In this document: positions 35,203-46,936 of the stretch, piece by piece
Position numbering within the stretch: position 1 is the stretch's first letter
Layout: the number at the start of each line of letters is the position of its first letter
Source: Lactarius indigo
Lineage: Eukaryota > Basidiomycota > Agaricomycetes > Russulales > Russulaceae
Assembly (NCBI GenBank): GCA_025766275.1
Contig: JAFKAC010000003.1
Span: 930,001 to 994,000 of the forward strand
Length of the DNA: 64,000 nucleotides
Direction of reading: 5' to 3'
Notes under the pieces: model-generated
Databases searched by the model: none
What the model saw: the letters and a program-made list of their open reading frames with translations, nothing else
Told to the model about the DNA's origin: nothing
Made by a program: the position numbers and the translations under genes

Positions 35203-36669
35203 ATGTCCAAAACACCCCACCTTCCAAGACCTTCCCTTCCTACTTCATCCACGGATTTTGCCCTTCGAGCGTCCTCGTCCACCCTCCAGTCACCAACTGA
35301 CGAGTTCACAGGCTTAAACCCCCTACTCTTTCGATTTCGCCGCCCTAGTCTGCTTTCCCCAAAGTATATATCAGAATCGCGCCTATCGAGCCCCTTAGCC
35401 ACGTCATTTACCTCTCCACTGCGGCCCTCCTCAGCCTCAGAAGTCGATAGAGAGCGTATATGGGCAGAGCCTGGTTCTGCCTCTGAGAGCTCGGAAAACA
35501 ATACGCCACCCCTCAACGGAAGTGAAGCAGATAAGGACGCAGGCCAGGACAGCGACAGCTTAATGAGAACAAGCAGACCCCAGACTCCACCCCCACGCAA
35601 TCCATCCTCATCAAGCATGGACGTCATCGCCGAATCCTCATATCTGCCACATCTGAGACGCCTGTCTCACCCCGTAAGTCACGTGATCATATCTCCTTTG
35701 TTGTAAACAGCTCAGGTATAATCTAGCTTAAGCTACCGCGCATCCTGAATTTAGTCCGAGAATCCTCCCGCCCAGATGAGAACGAGGTCAAATCCGAGGC
35801 CCAATTCCAACGCCTCGTCGCATCGTTCTCAGAATTACCTACGCAACCGCGCACCCCACGCGCACCGTCGGACAGGGGTCGTTATCCTGAAGAAGCCTCC
35901 GAGGACCGGGATTCGCAACTCTGCCAAACACCTAGTGATGACAGTGATTACGACGAACCCGACGGCATCCCGTTCGCATTTTCGGCACCAACACAAGAAC
36001 CAATCACAATTAGGACACGTACTCCCGGCGCCAGCGTGAGCGGAAGTCTATGTGGCGACGACCCATGCATTGATAGCCCTGGGGCTGCCATGGATATTGA
36101 CATGGTTGGGGTTTCTCATCATATTCTCGTCGTATGCCCATATTGATGCGGAATGCAGCCCCCCTCGCTTTTCGGCTCGCCCGCCGCAGCGTCACTCCAC
36201 CAATGGAGATACACACCGCCACCGACGGCATCCTCTGCTGTGCGCACGAGCAAACGAAAATGCAGGTTTTCCTTCTATATATCCGCCGTTTCCCCGTAGC
36301 TAATATGGGATTGCAGACGACGACCGATTCGATCCGTACCCAACTTCCTCCAAACGCCGCGCTGTCTCGCCTTCGGTGTCCTATCTACGTGAGAACCACA
36401 CATCACTCTCCCCGATCTACATCCCGCGCTCGGGCTCTTCGTCGCGCACACCCATTCCCATACCTATCACTTCTTCCGCTGCCGGATCCGTCGCGTCATC
36501 GCCGATTTCGCACAGTGGAACTTTGCCATTTGCGAGCCCTACGATGCGTGCAACGATGGGACTTGCGAGTCCTATCACGCGGCCAATGCGCATGAGCAGG
36601 CGAATAGACGGAGAAGACCGGGAGATCGACGGGACTGGGGAGGCTGTCAATGGCCTCTCGCTCGCTTGA
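35203..36669 (+). CDS. Unknown Ser/Pro-rich protein with a conserved KRRAVSPS segment
   Basis: Function not recognised. From the ATG at 35203 (the first true ATG in frame) four exons can be joined: a Ser/Pro/Thr-rich N-terminus to YLPHLRRLSHP, then LKLPRILNLVRESSRPDEN and an acidic segment to MDIDM, then PPSLFGSPAAASLHQWRYTPPP to SKRK, then DDRFDPYPTSSKRRAVSPSVSYLRE and a Ser-rich tail. The basic KRK and SSKRR patches suggest a nuclear protein with SP phosphosites. Its style recalls small basidiomycete cell-cycle or transcription regulators, but I see no named domain. The last junction works best with a GC-AG intron (T|GCAGGT near 36260), which is unusual. Confidence 0.7.
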
Positions 36670-37128
36670 GTGGATTCATATTTCTTGTTGTATATCTCGT
36701 CTTGGTGACGGAGCCGGCACACATTATGATCTCAAGGTTTCCACTGGTTGCCCATTTCCATCCACTGTATTTTCGCACCATTTGTATCATGCTGCATTAT
36801 CACGTAGGGCCGTCAACCTGACCACCGGCTTATAGCATACTCGTTAATTTCATTCGTGTATTGCATTGGATCTCCACGGAAGTGACTTAGTAAATGTACG
36901 CCTCGTATCTGTCTCAACTCTTGTAGTCTAGCTAGAGCTGAGTCAACTGAAAGGCATGAGCTTGCTCGCTCGTTCTAGGTTCGTCTAGCTTTGTATACAA
37001 GCCATGCAACCCCCTCGCAGATTTGAACTGATACAGATCTGTGACGGTACGCCGAACCATATCGACACAAAGACAATATCCAGAAGCCAGAGTAAAGCAA
37101 GAGAAAGCACGTAAAAAAAATCTCATCT
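36670..37128. other. 3' flanks of convergent genes
   Basis: About 460 bp between two convergent gene ends. No gene seen. Confidence 0.5.
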
Positions 37129-37751
37129 TTATTCATTAGGAACGTGAAGCGCGCCTGACGCGCGTGCGACCTCGTCGACACGTCGACGGAAAGACGCCCA
37201 CTGAGGGCTGCCAACTACTAGGGCATGGTCGGCCGAGGTCGTGGCGTCAAGCGGCGTGTTAAGTTTGAGGAACGGGTTGGCCGCGGCACGATAATAAGCC
37301 CAGTGCAACGCCTTGAATACCTGCATTGGTCGCACGAAGGTATCAGAGAAGGGGGAAGCGAGAGAAGGGGGAAGAGAACGCACGGAGATGACGTCGGCGT
37401 CGCGCACGACGGCATCGGAGAGCGCGAGCGCGAGTACGATCTTTAGCCTGAGCGGCGTGACGTACCCGTACACGGCGACCTCCTCGAGCGCATACAGAAA
37501 GCCGAGGTAGCTCTCAGCGGGCGCTTTGGGCGCCGCGGCGACTGGTGGGGGGAGGAGCTCTCAGCTGCTTTGCTAGACGGGGCGCACGAGGGCTTACCGC
37601 GCTCGTCGATCACGTCGAGGGAGATGTGGGCGAGGTAGTGGTATTTGAGCGGGTCGTCGGGCGAATTGGAGAACGCGCGTACGAGGATCGGGTGGTTCTG
37701 GGGAGAGATGAAGGCGACGGCGGCGAGACCCAGGTTCGTTTGCCCAGGCAT
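37129..37751 (-). CDS. TCA17: TRAPPC2L/Tca17-like TRAPP subunit
   Basis: Small longin-fold (sedlin-like) protein of the TRAPPII tethering complex at the Golgi. It starts MPGQTNLGLAAVAFISPQNHPILVRAFSNSPDDPLKYHYLAHISLDVIDER. An intron at VIDER|VAAAPKAPAESYLGF leads to LYALEEVAVYGYVTPLRLKIVLAL. A second intron after RDADVIS leads to VFKALHWAYYRAAANPFLKL, ending GALHVPNE. NHPILVR, KYHYLAHISLDVI and the C-terminal ALHWAYYRA..NPF are the family marks that separate it from TRAPPC2 itself. Length is about 150 residues. Head-to-head with the Nop6-like gene, with 170 bp between starts. Confidence 0.9.
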
Positions 37752-37921
37752 TTCTCGATTTTCTCTCTCGAGCCTGGCCCTGAAAGCGTTCACTGGCACA
37801 AAGTCGTTTCCTTTTTCGGCGGACCTGATTCATCATTCCTGCTACGGTGTGTCTACCTGCTACCGCTGAATGCGCCAAAAAAAATTCAAAGGGACTTCTT
37901 TGAAGCGACCTTGTGACAGCC

Positions 37922-39098
37922 ATGCCCTCGGACCAACCTGCGCGTCTAACCAAAAAGCAGAAAAAGGCTACTGCCTTTCGCGAGCGCAGCAAGGGCAAGG
38001 GCAAGCTTGACCCTGTACCCCGACGCTCGCGAACTAAGACTGGCGACCGCGGCGGCGATGACGACGACGACGACGCTAATGCGGTTCCTGCCATGGAGGA
38101 TCAAGCTCCGGCTGACATTATGGGTGATGCGGCGAGAGATACGGAGGGGGGCAAAAGCCATGTTAGGGCTCCGAAGGCGGCTTCGCTTGGCGCAGTGGAA
38201 ACAACGAAGAAGAAGCGTAGGCGAGAGGACGGGGAGGCGCAACCGGGGCCTGTGGCAAAGAGGGCGCGCGGCTCTAAGAAGATTCCTACGGCGGCCAACG
38301 AGGCGGGTGCGGGCGTGAACGAGTCGGAGACAGGGAACGAGGAGAGTAAGCAGCGGTTTATTTTATTCGTAGGTATGTCCGTCCTTTTCCTCTACCATAA
38401 ACCAAACGTCAAACTAAGCGTCCTTTAAGGAAACCTCAAGTATACCACCACGCGCGAAGCGATCCAAGGCCACTTCTCTGTCTGCGGTGCGTTTGCTTCC
38501 CCCTCGTCTAACACGGACGGATCCCACTAACACCTTAAAAACACACGCAGACCCGCCACCGACGGTGCGCCTGCTCACGCCAAAGGTCACGCGCACCGGC
38601 GCGATCGTCGCCAAGTCTAAGGGCTGCGCTTTCCTCGAGTTCTCAACACGACCCACATTACAGGCCGCCCTCCGTTTGCACCAGTCGGAGCTTGACGGGA
38701 GGCGGATCAACGTCGAGCTTACCGCAGGTGGTGGTGGCAAGGGAGATGCACGGCTAGCGAAGCTCAAGGCGCGGAACAAGGAGCTCGCGGCGCAGCGGGT
38801 ACGTCTTCCCCCCCGTTTTGCTCGCGTGTTACACCTACCGGCTACCACTTCGTAGACGCGACGATCGCATAAGACGGTTTCAGAGCGAGGAGAAGGCACG
38901 GTGCTACAGGAGAGTCTGCAGCCGCAACGTTTCTCGACGACATCTGGGGAGGGCGATGTGCCGCACACGAAACGCACCTGGACAGTGGGCGAGGAAGATC
39001 ACGGTGGTGGGAATCGCGAGGGAAAGAAGACGAAAAAGAAGCGCGGTGCTCGCACGAAAAGCTGGGGAACAGGAGTGAATGCACTACCTATTGGATAA
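37922..39098 (+). CDS. NOP6: Nop6-like nucleolar RRM protein
   Basis: RNA-binding protein of early 40S ribosome assembly. The long basic/acidic N-terminus (KKQKKATAFRERSKGKGK, a run of Asp, ETTKKKRRRE) leads to one RRM split over short exons: RFILFVG, NLKYTTTREAIQGHFSVC, then PPPTVRLLTPKVTRTGAIVAKSKGCAFLEFSTRPTLQ and LHQSELDGRRINVELTAGGGGKG. RNP2 is ILFVGNL and RNP1 is KGCAFLEF. The C-terminus is Lys-rich (KKTKKKRGAR) with GTGVNALPIG. ELDGRRINVELTAGGGGK is characteristic of Nop6. It ends 113 bp from the convergent SED5 gene. Confidence 0.88.
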
Positions 39099-39211
39099 CT
39101 GGCTTTGGTATGCGTGCGAATTAGATCTATTTGACGGAAGTCCGAGCTTCGTAAGGTGCGTGTGCATAAGTATATACAATCGCGGTGAGGCGCAGCCACA
39201 GCAGGAAAGTG

Positions 39212-40606
39212 TCATGATACTAGGATAAAAATCAAAAACTACAGAGGTACCAGTCAGCCACTTTACTCTCAAAAGCCCATAGGCGAACCCAAAGGGAGGG
39301 AGACGCACGAAAACAATGAGCACACCAAAGACTTTGAGCATGAGCCACCGGTTGCTCGAAATGCTGGCATAGTACTTGAGCAGCTCGCGCTGCGCGCCCC
39401 CGACGTTCGATGCGATGTCGAGCGTGTCGGCGTCGATCCGCTGGACCGTCTCGCGCTGCTCTGCGACCATGTGCGCGAGCTGGTTGAAGATCTGGCCAAG
39501 TTCCGCGATCGTAGTCTCGATCGACTCGATAGCTGAGGAGCGAGACTGAATGTAAGTGTCCTGCATGGGTCAACGTGAGCACGTCAGAGCGATTCGCCTC
39601 AGACTTGCGTTAAGGGAAGGGACGCACTTGTTGCTCCACGAGTTGCATCTGCTGAAACGCGCCACCGCTGCCATTTGGTGCGCTAGTTCCACCCTCGGCT
39701 GATTCGAGATCTAAGGCGAGCATGCCGTTATTGGGTGTTGCTCGTCCTTTGCCCTTCGCATCAAGCCGGCCAGAGGAACCATCGCCCATTGGGTCCTGTC
39801 GCTGTGTGCTCGAGAATAGAAATGAGTCTGAAACGGGTCGGATCAGACCGGGAGGCACGCCGACAGGAAGAGCTGACTGACTCGCTGGTGCCTGGTTGGC
39901 GGCCGTGGCAGCAGAGTACATGAACTGTTCTGTTCGGTCTTTCGACTCTTTCATGTTCTTTTTCACGTAATTATTAAAATCGAATCAGTACGGGGTAGCT
40001 CCTTAGATGGAGCCACGCACCTGAGTCCGGACTTCCAATACATCTTTAAACGTCATACTCGTGTCCGCGAGCTTGTTCTGCAACAGCATGACGACGTTGT
40101 GGTTGTGCTCCTCAATCTGCTTCCCTTCGGCCGACTTGGAACCGCCTTGTGCTTTACGTTGTTTCACGTACGCCTGGAGCGTCGCAATCTGCTTGTTGAT
40201 ATTTGCGATATCTTGCTTGATAACGAAAGTGAGTTCCTGAAGATGTCACGAGAGGTCAGGGTCGTGACAGGAGGAGTAAGGAAAGAGCCACATACGCTGA
40301 TTTCGACTGGCCGGTCATCGAACAGCGTTTTACGTTTCGCCACTGAAGCAGGGCAGTTAGTGGCCCTCCGACGTAGAAGAAAGGGTATGAGTACAAACAT
40401 TGTGCCAACTTTCCGAGCTTGACGGTTGTGCTGCTGATATCTTTGCCGATAGCGCTGGCCATGTGGGTAAACTCGCTTTTACTGTCGGCGCGTGCTTGCT
40501 TGTCCAGAAGACGCTGCTTGTCGGTATTTCTTACAGGCACAGAAGAACGATTACGAATTGAATCCACGCAGGCGAGGAATTCGTTCGTACGGTCTTGTAC
40601 TGGCAT
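39212..40606 (-). CDS. SED5: Syntaxin-5/Sed5 Golgi t-SNARE
   Basis: Qa-SNARE of ER-Golgi and intra-Golgi fusion. The N-terminus MPVQDRTNEFLACVDSIR carries the DRTxEF peptide that binds Sly1. Habc-domain exons follow (TVKLGKLAQ, AKRKTLFDDRPVEIS, ELTFVIKQDIANINKQIATLQAYV). The SNARE motif reads RSSAIESIETTIAELGQIFNQLAHMVAEQRETVQRID, with the zero-layer Gln in VAEQ. The membrane anchor is WLMLKVFGVLIVF, spliced across an intron (GTGCGT..CTGTAG) to FLIFILVS and a stop at 39212. That splice explains why the unspliced frame runs on into unlikely sequence. Starts are 377 bp from the divergent GPD gene. Confidence 0.93.
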
Positions 40607-40983
40607 GCTGGAATAGATAAGATTAATGGGGAGGTAGCCGGTAAATGGAGAAGTGAAACGAGTGTGGGTGTATGCGTAGACCACTGGGCACAGGCACGAC
40701 GATATTTGGAAGGAGGTCACGCATCACTGTCACGCGTGACATTTGATAAAACAGGTCAAACTGCTCCCGACTCGAAACGAAACGAAACGATTGCGCTCTC
40801 CGCGTCGGGCAACACCGCATCATTTGCATGCGTTGGATAAGACTATTAAGTCCTCCAACTCTGCTCAAATTCCCCCAACTTCCCCACAAGCTTTTCTCGC
40901 ACAGGTTCCCCCCTACTCCGCCTTCGATCCCCTCCCGTACCCCCGCCGGTCGATACATCCACACTGACGGCCGAACTCACAAG
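40607..40983. promoter_or_regulatory. Shared divergent promoter of SED5 and GPD
   Basis: 377 bp between opposite start codons; pyrimidine-rich near the GPD start, with a GAAACGAAACGAAAC repeat near 40775-40790. No known element assigned. Confidence 0.4.
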
Positions 40984-42495
40984 ATGACTTCTTGTTCACC
41001 GACCCCGAGAAAAATTCTTGTTTTCGGTTCTGGCAACTTCGGAAGTTGTCTCGCGGACCACCTCGGAGACTCGGAGCACGAGGTCTCTATGTGGTCGCGT
41101 GAGAAGAGCTTTGTCGAGTATTTCAACGAGCATCACAAAAACCCACGCTACCTGAAGGACCATAGCTTCCCAAGCACGATCCGTGCAGTAGGACCCGACC
41201 TTCCAGATGCAGACTTTGTCAAGCGGATGGACGTTTTGCTATTCGCTATACCCACGCAAGGGCTCAGGTATTGTGTTTCCCAGCGTACACTTACTAGGCG
41301 CGCATATATACGGTCCACCTTAGGTCATTGTTAGCAAGATTACGTCCGAGTCTCGATGACGCGCACCTCCCCTTGTTCATATTTGTGAACAAGGGTATCG
41401 AGACAGACACCAATGCGTTAACACTGGAGATCATTGCAGATACCTGCGGTAAAGATGTTGCCAAGGTCTCAACCTTTCTGGTGAGTAGAGCACGAGCCTG
41501 GTTACCAGAAGGTCACGACGACTAAATCGTTTTCAAGTCTGGGCCATCGTTTGCGACAGAAAGTACGGACAAAGAGTGTGGTCTGGAGAAGAAAGCTGAC
41601 AAGTCTGTCTGTTGTAGTCGTAAGACGCCAACCGACCATGGTCTCCATCGCTTCCCTATCGGAAGACCACGCCGAGAGGGCTTCACTCGTCTTTCATCAG
41701 CCCTGGTTCCGCTGGTTTGTCTGCTTCTCCTTTGGGCGCGTAAAATGGGCTCGCGCTGACAGAATGCTTGCACAGTTATCGAGGAAACGATCCGATCGGG
41801 ATTGAGCTGGCAGGCGCGCTTAAGAATGTATATGCGATCGCATCTGGCATGGCAGATGGACTGGGATACGAAAATAACACGAGAGCCAGTCAGTCAACGT
41901 ATAAGGTCCTGGGAATTCGGAACGAGACACTGATCACGAGGCACCTCGGCGCTTTACAGGCTTAATCACGCGCGGATTGTCGGAGATGACTCGGATTGGT
42001 GTAGCTTATGGGGCAAACCCTCTGACGTTTTTGTCGATGGCAGGCGTTGGGGACCTGTTTCTTACGTGCAGTTCCTTGACGAGTCGTAACTATACGGTCG
42101 GAGTGAGGCTTGGGCGTGGGGAGAGTTTGGAAGAAGTTCTCAACACTCTTGGCAGCGTAGCGGAGGGAGTGACAACGGCAAAAGGACTCAAAGCTATCGC
42201 TGATGATCTGGATGTCCCGGCGCCTCTTGCGAATGCGGTACGTGAATACCTTTACGCAGGACGGTGGGCTGACCTGAGGGATGGAATGACAGGTATACCA
42301 AGTGTTGTATGAAGGTAAGCGCGATGACCTGACGATTTGGACCCGACATCTGACTGTGGGGCGAATCCAGGGCGAAACGTGCGGGAACAAGCGCAGGCAC
42401 TGTTGGAACGACCGATGGTGAAGGAGCTTGATCTACCTGGCAAATCGGGGGGTCCAGCGCGCGCGCTCATGAAGAAATTGGGGATTGAGCTGTAA
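40984..42495 (+). CDS. GPD1: NAD-dependent glycerol-3-phosphate dehydrogenase
   Basis: Cytosolic enzyme reducing dihydroxyacetone phosphate to glycerol-3-phosphate for lipid and osmolyte synthesis. The N-terminus has the NAD fold [18 protein letters not shown] (GxGxxG). Then come [35 protein letters not shown] joined over an intron to IVRRQPT, and the catalytic-lysine motif [30 protein letters not shown]. The C-terminal domain has [52 protein letters not shown] and the end [30 protein letters not shown]. All segments are conserved. About seven introns; the A|GTCAGT donor after NTRA is the least certain. Confidence 0.93.
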
Positions 42496-42736
42496 AATGG
42501 ATTGTACGAATAATTGTATTCAATATGACCAAGGCGTCTGATTGTATAGATGTGGGTGATCATCAGATCGGATCTTGATCTGGTCCTTTTTTATTTTTTA
42601 TTTTTCTCAGGTAAATTTTTTGGGAGCGCTCACCCGAGATTGGTCCAACGCGTCCACGGCTAAAGCTCAGCCTGACTCGTACCAACTCTCACACTTTCTC
42701 TCTTTCGCTCAGATCCCTCTCATTTCTTCAAGAGTC

Positions 42737-44943
42737 ATGATTTCTGACCTCCTTCAAGCCTCCTCGGACGGCGACCTCAATAAGCTCAACCAACTCCTCG
42801 CCCAACCCTCCTCTCTCGACATCGAACAAAAAGGTACGTCCTTTTCCCCCTCCCCCTCCCCTCACCTCCCCTTTTTTGCCCCACATCACATTCTCGCCTA
42901 CTCTTCATCACATCTTACGCGCCCTTCATTCGTCTCTATCCATTGCTCGTAAAAGACCAGGACGGTGTGACCCCTCTCATCGCTGCCGTCAAAAATGGTC
43001 ACCGTGACGTGGTCAAAGCGTTGTTGGATCACGGTACGCCACACCTATCCACCCACATTTAGCATTAAGCACTCGTCCGACACGTTGCCACTTACCAGGT
43101 GCCAACCCTGCCCATCCGTCGGCTCATGGCCTCCCGGAGCAGTACACGTCAGATGCTAGTATCGTAGAATTGCTGCGCACAGCAGCTCTTCCCAAGGTCA
43201 ATACCGACACCCCTCCTCAGGACCCGAGGTTCATCCACGATCCCAACATGGGCCCTCCTAAGGCCTATTATATGCCACACCCTGGTCCCTACGCCTACTA
43301 TCCTGGTATGCCAGTTCCACCCCTTCCTGAGGGTGCGATTCCTTTCTACCCCCCACCTCATGGCCCTGCCCCACCTGCGGCAACCCCACCGTCCACAGAT
43401 GATCAGTCCGCTGCGTCAGCTGGCAGCAATGTCTCTAACCTTCCTCCTCCGGAAATTGCCCGGTTCATCCCTTGCAGGTACTTCCCCGCTTGCCGCTACG
43501 GTGCCTCTTGCATTTTCGCCCATCCGCAGGGTCCCTATTACCCTGGTCCAATGCCTCCGCCTGCTCAATACCCTTCTCCTTACGACCAGCCTCCTTACCC
43601 TCCCAACTTCTATCCCATGCCCGCACCCCCACCCCAATTCCAACCGCAAAACGGCGTACCTCCTCCCCATCACCTTTCCCCTGTCTCCCCACAGTCTGCC
43701 ACGCAGTCCATCCCACCGCCACCCCCGTTCGTCCACCAGCGCAACACTTCGGAGATTGTTCCTCCTGTGCAGATCCCATTCAACCCGTCAGGGGCACCCG
43801 TACCTGCACCTGGGCCTTATGGTCCCATGTCCCCTGTCTCTCCCTCGTATCCACATCACAGTCAACTTTCTGTTCCGCTCCCTGTCCCGCCGCCGCCGCC
43901 TGCCCATCCGTCTCCTCCTGGGCCGCAGTCACCTACCGCATCCTATCCGCATCCTCCTCCAGTTGCACACCCGCGCTTCCCCGCGGGGTCTGAACAAAAT
44001 GGTGCACAAAAGTCGCCTCCACAAGAAGGCTTCAGCCCACGTGGCGACCGCCGTGCAAGCGGAGGTCCGGGTTTCCGCCGACCGTCATTCGGCGGTGGTC
44101 GTAAGCCTCCATGCTTGTTTTTCCCTTCCGGCCGTTGCAGGAATGGGTATGTCTTGCTTATATTATTATGCTCGTGCTTGGCTTACAACCGTGGTAATCA
44201 CCGTGTTGTAGGGACGAATGCCGCTTCCCGCATGTATTGGCTGATGGCCATGTCGTGGGGCGAGTCGGCCGCTTCCGCTCGCCTCCCCAAAATGCGCTCA
44301 ATGGGAACGGCCAGGCGAACCTTGAGGAGAAACTGGCTAACCTATCGATCACGGAGGTAAGCCGGTTCACGGCATACTTTGCGTCTTACGCATTTTTTCA
44401 CATGATACTTTCGTTCTTAATGCGACTGTAGAATGGCAACCACGTCCCACGTCAAGGAAGCAGCGGAAGCACGACTCCGTCTGAGCGCGGTCCTCGTGGT
44501 GTCAATGGTGCGCATGCGCGACCTCCAAAATCGGCGCCGGTCCCTCCGAAGCAGCGCGTGCCCAACGCGGATGAGTTCCCCGTACTTGGTGGTTCGTCTA
44601 CTCCGCCCCAAGCGAACGGACACGGTACCCACAATGGTCCGACCGCCGCACAGGTACTACAAGCCGCCGCGGTGCGCAAGGAGGTCTTGAAATCTGACGC
44701 TGTGGCCGAAGGGCAGGAACAATTCCGCCCCGTCCCAAGTCAGGTACGTTTCGCACTCGTGTAGGATTTTGTACGGTGCACCGACGAAAGCGTCATTGGA
44801 TTGGATTGCAGGTTATCAAGACTGATGCTACAATACTAACTCCGGTCCCTGCACCGGCGCTTTCCCACAAGCTTCCGGTCACCTTCGCCGCCGTTGCTAA
44901 TGGCGCTCCCGATACCTCGAAGGAGGTATCTGTCTCGGCATAG
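42737..44943 (+). CDS. Ankyrin and double CCCH zinc-finger protein, Pro-rich
   Basis: Probable RNA-binding protein. It starts MISDLLQASSDGDLNKLNQLL, followed by ankyrin repeats split by introns (DGVTPLIAAVKNGHRDVVKALLDHG, ANPAHPSAHGL). After a Pro/Tyr-rich stretch comes the first CCCH finger CRYFPACRYGASCIFAH (C-X5-C-X5-C-X3-H). About 200 Pro-rich residues follow, and then the second finger CLFFPSGRCRNG joined to DECRFPH (C-X7-C-X5-C-X3-H). The tail holds LEEKLANLSITE, a short motif PNADEFPVLGGS and VTFAAVANGAPDTS, ending at 44943. The fingers are of the mRNA-binding type, so post-transcriptional control is inferred. No frame breaks seen. Confidence 0.85.
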
Positions 44944-46936
44944 ATCTGCTCCGTCAATCTCACACACCCCAATTTCTCCCCATGGAGTCTCCCACTAGAC
45001 TTGCGTTCGTATCTCTTCTCCGCATGTTCCAGCCACCCCACCTGGTCTATTTGCCCATGCAACTCTCAGGTCCCCCCATCATGTCTATATGTTTCAACTA
45101 TCTGTTCATCCGTCAGTTTGCTGCTTCAAGTATTTAACTATCACTCGCGCCGGCACGACCGGACCAATCACATCATCCCTCTCGTACCCCACCTTGCACA
45201 CGCGTTTGATCTCGATTATTGACCTTTTCTTTTTTCTTTTAAGCCCTTGTTCGTGATCGTTGCTGCAGCCCGTTGCTCATTTATGTCTGTCTGATTGGGC
45301 TCGTTTGTTCACTTTCTACTTGGCCTTTATTTACATTTTCTCTGCTCCGCCTTTCATCTGGTCACAGTTCATATAAACATAAACAGACATGACACCCCAT
45401 CCTTTTCTTCTCTTTCTCTTTTCCATGTTACCTTTGTTGTCATTATCGACCCCTGCGTTGGTTCTGGAGCCATCCCCTTGTACACTCGTGATCCGACTTG
45501 ACGCCCATGCTCTTTTATCTGAGCAATACAATATTGCTACACTGGGTTGACCGGTGGGCCACCCAAGTTAATGTTGTTGTAAAATTTATATGCTCGCGTG
45601 ATTTTGGACTACTCAAGCACTAGACGCACGTGACTTGGTGCGGAGGCTATTGCCCAAGGTTGGTAATCCTTTTCCTAGTTCGAGAAACAGGCACCGACGG
45701 GTGAACCGGACATTAGCGGACTAGTCGAGGGCCGAGAGCGATCGTGGGTTAGGCGCTGAAAATCGCAAATGAGGGGTTGCTGCGCAGGACCTAAGCAAGG
45801 GAGACCCTCGATTCGCTAGCGCGTACCACAGCTGCGGTGGTGCGATGTAGGCAGATGCATCGTTGAGTAGGCGAGGCGGTCACATGTAAGCCCAGATCAA
45901 CCCCCCGAATTCCTCCGAGTCGTGAAGCTCGTGAAGGGCGAAATGGAGACGAAGGGTATCAGCTATTCAATCGTCGACCTTCACGATTAAGAGTCACCTA
46001 GAAGTGCGCTTAGAGATGGCTAGGCTGTATGTCATCGTCATGGGGTCGCAAAGGGTGCTTCCAGCGGAAACGCGTTAAAAACGTTGAACTTGGGTTCAAA
46101 GGCTGTGGCAGGTGCTTCTTAACTCACTTACCGCCTGGTTGTTTGTGACAAAAAAACTATCCCGGCGATACGGGAGAACCTGTACAGGCTTTTTGGCAGT
46201 GCCGCGCAAATATTAAGTCACATAGGTTGTTGGGCTGTGCTCTCGTACAACGGGGCTGTTAGCCCCGTGGCTGCCGTGCGGTACAGGGGATAGGGAGGGG
46301 ATAGGGAGGAGATGAGGTTACGTGTTCTAATAATAATGAAAGGGGGACCATGGAGAGGGGAAGGTAGGATTATACTACTGCCAGTGAGCAAGGTGAGACG
46401 CAAGTCGCGTCTTGGGCCAGTCTCGGGTGCGCAGCCTCGCGGAGTCCGATCGGATCGTGTAAGCGCGCGAAGGCACTGCTGTCAGGTTTCCTTACATGGG
46501 CCAATTACAAGTCGCACACTGCGTTCTCGACCATCACCAAGTTGCATCAAGGGCGACGCGTGTTGTTCATAGAGACAGAGACGTCAACACGTGTACTATC
46601 CCGCCCAATCGGGGCCGAAATAAAGGGAAAAACAAACACACACACCAGTTTCAAATGGATAGATCAACATTCAGACGGCTTTCAGAACTGCTGTGTATCC
46701 AGCGGCGGCCACATAGGAAGTAAGGCAATGCGTATCGCAGTGATAACCTTCGCGATGGAAGCTCCACTGTCTTGCCGCCTTGGCACGTTGCAGGGTTCTT
46801 TTGCCCAGCCTTCCATGTCTAGTTATCTATAACTGCCAAATGTGTGAGTGGCGCTCGACGGCGTGATGGGAGCACAGGACAATATTAGAAGGTTAAAAGG
46901 CAAGAGTCCCCAAGTCAACGTACTCTGTACCCCTCC
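44944..46936. other. Long non-coding stretch with a hairpin
   Basis: About 2 kb with no supported gene. 44944-45560 is a T/C-rich 3' flank. A perfect 8-bp hairpin (ACGGGGCT / AGCCCCGT, loop GTT) lies at 46250-46268, followed by a purine-rich near-repeat GGATAGGGAGG. From about 46455 to 46936 the sequence is the promoter/leader of the TPR gene and is repeated in weaker form at about 52298-52815. Confidence 0.55.

Noticed and set aside
39084..39211. SED5 frame running on past the membrane anchor to 39084
   Set aside because: A GT-AG intron after LIVF gives the expected FLIFILVS tail and stop at 39212; the read-through frame is intron and 3' flank.
46000..46400. Possible mobile element in the gap before the TPR gene
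   Set aside because: Only one small hairpin and a short purine repeat; no terminal repeats, target duplication or transposase frame seen.
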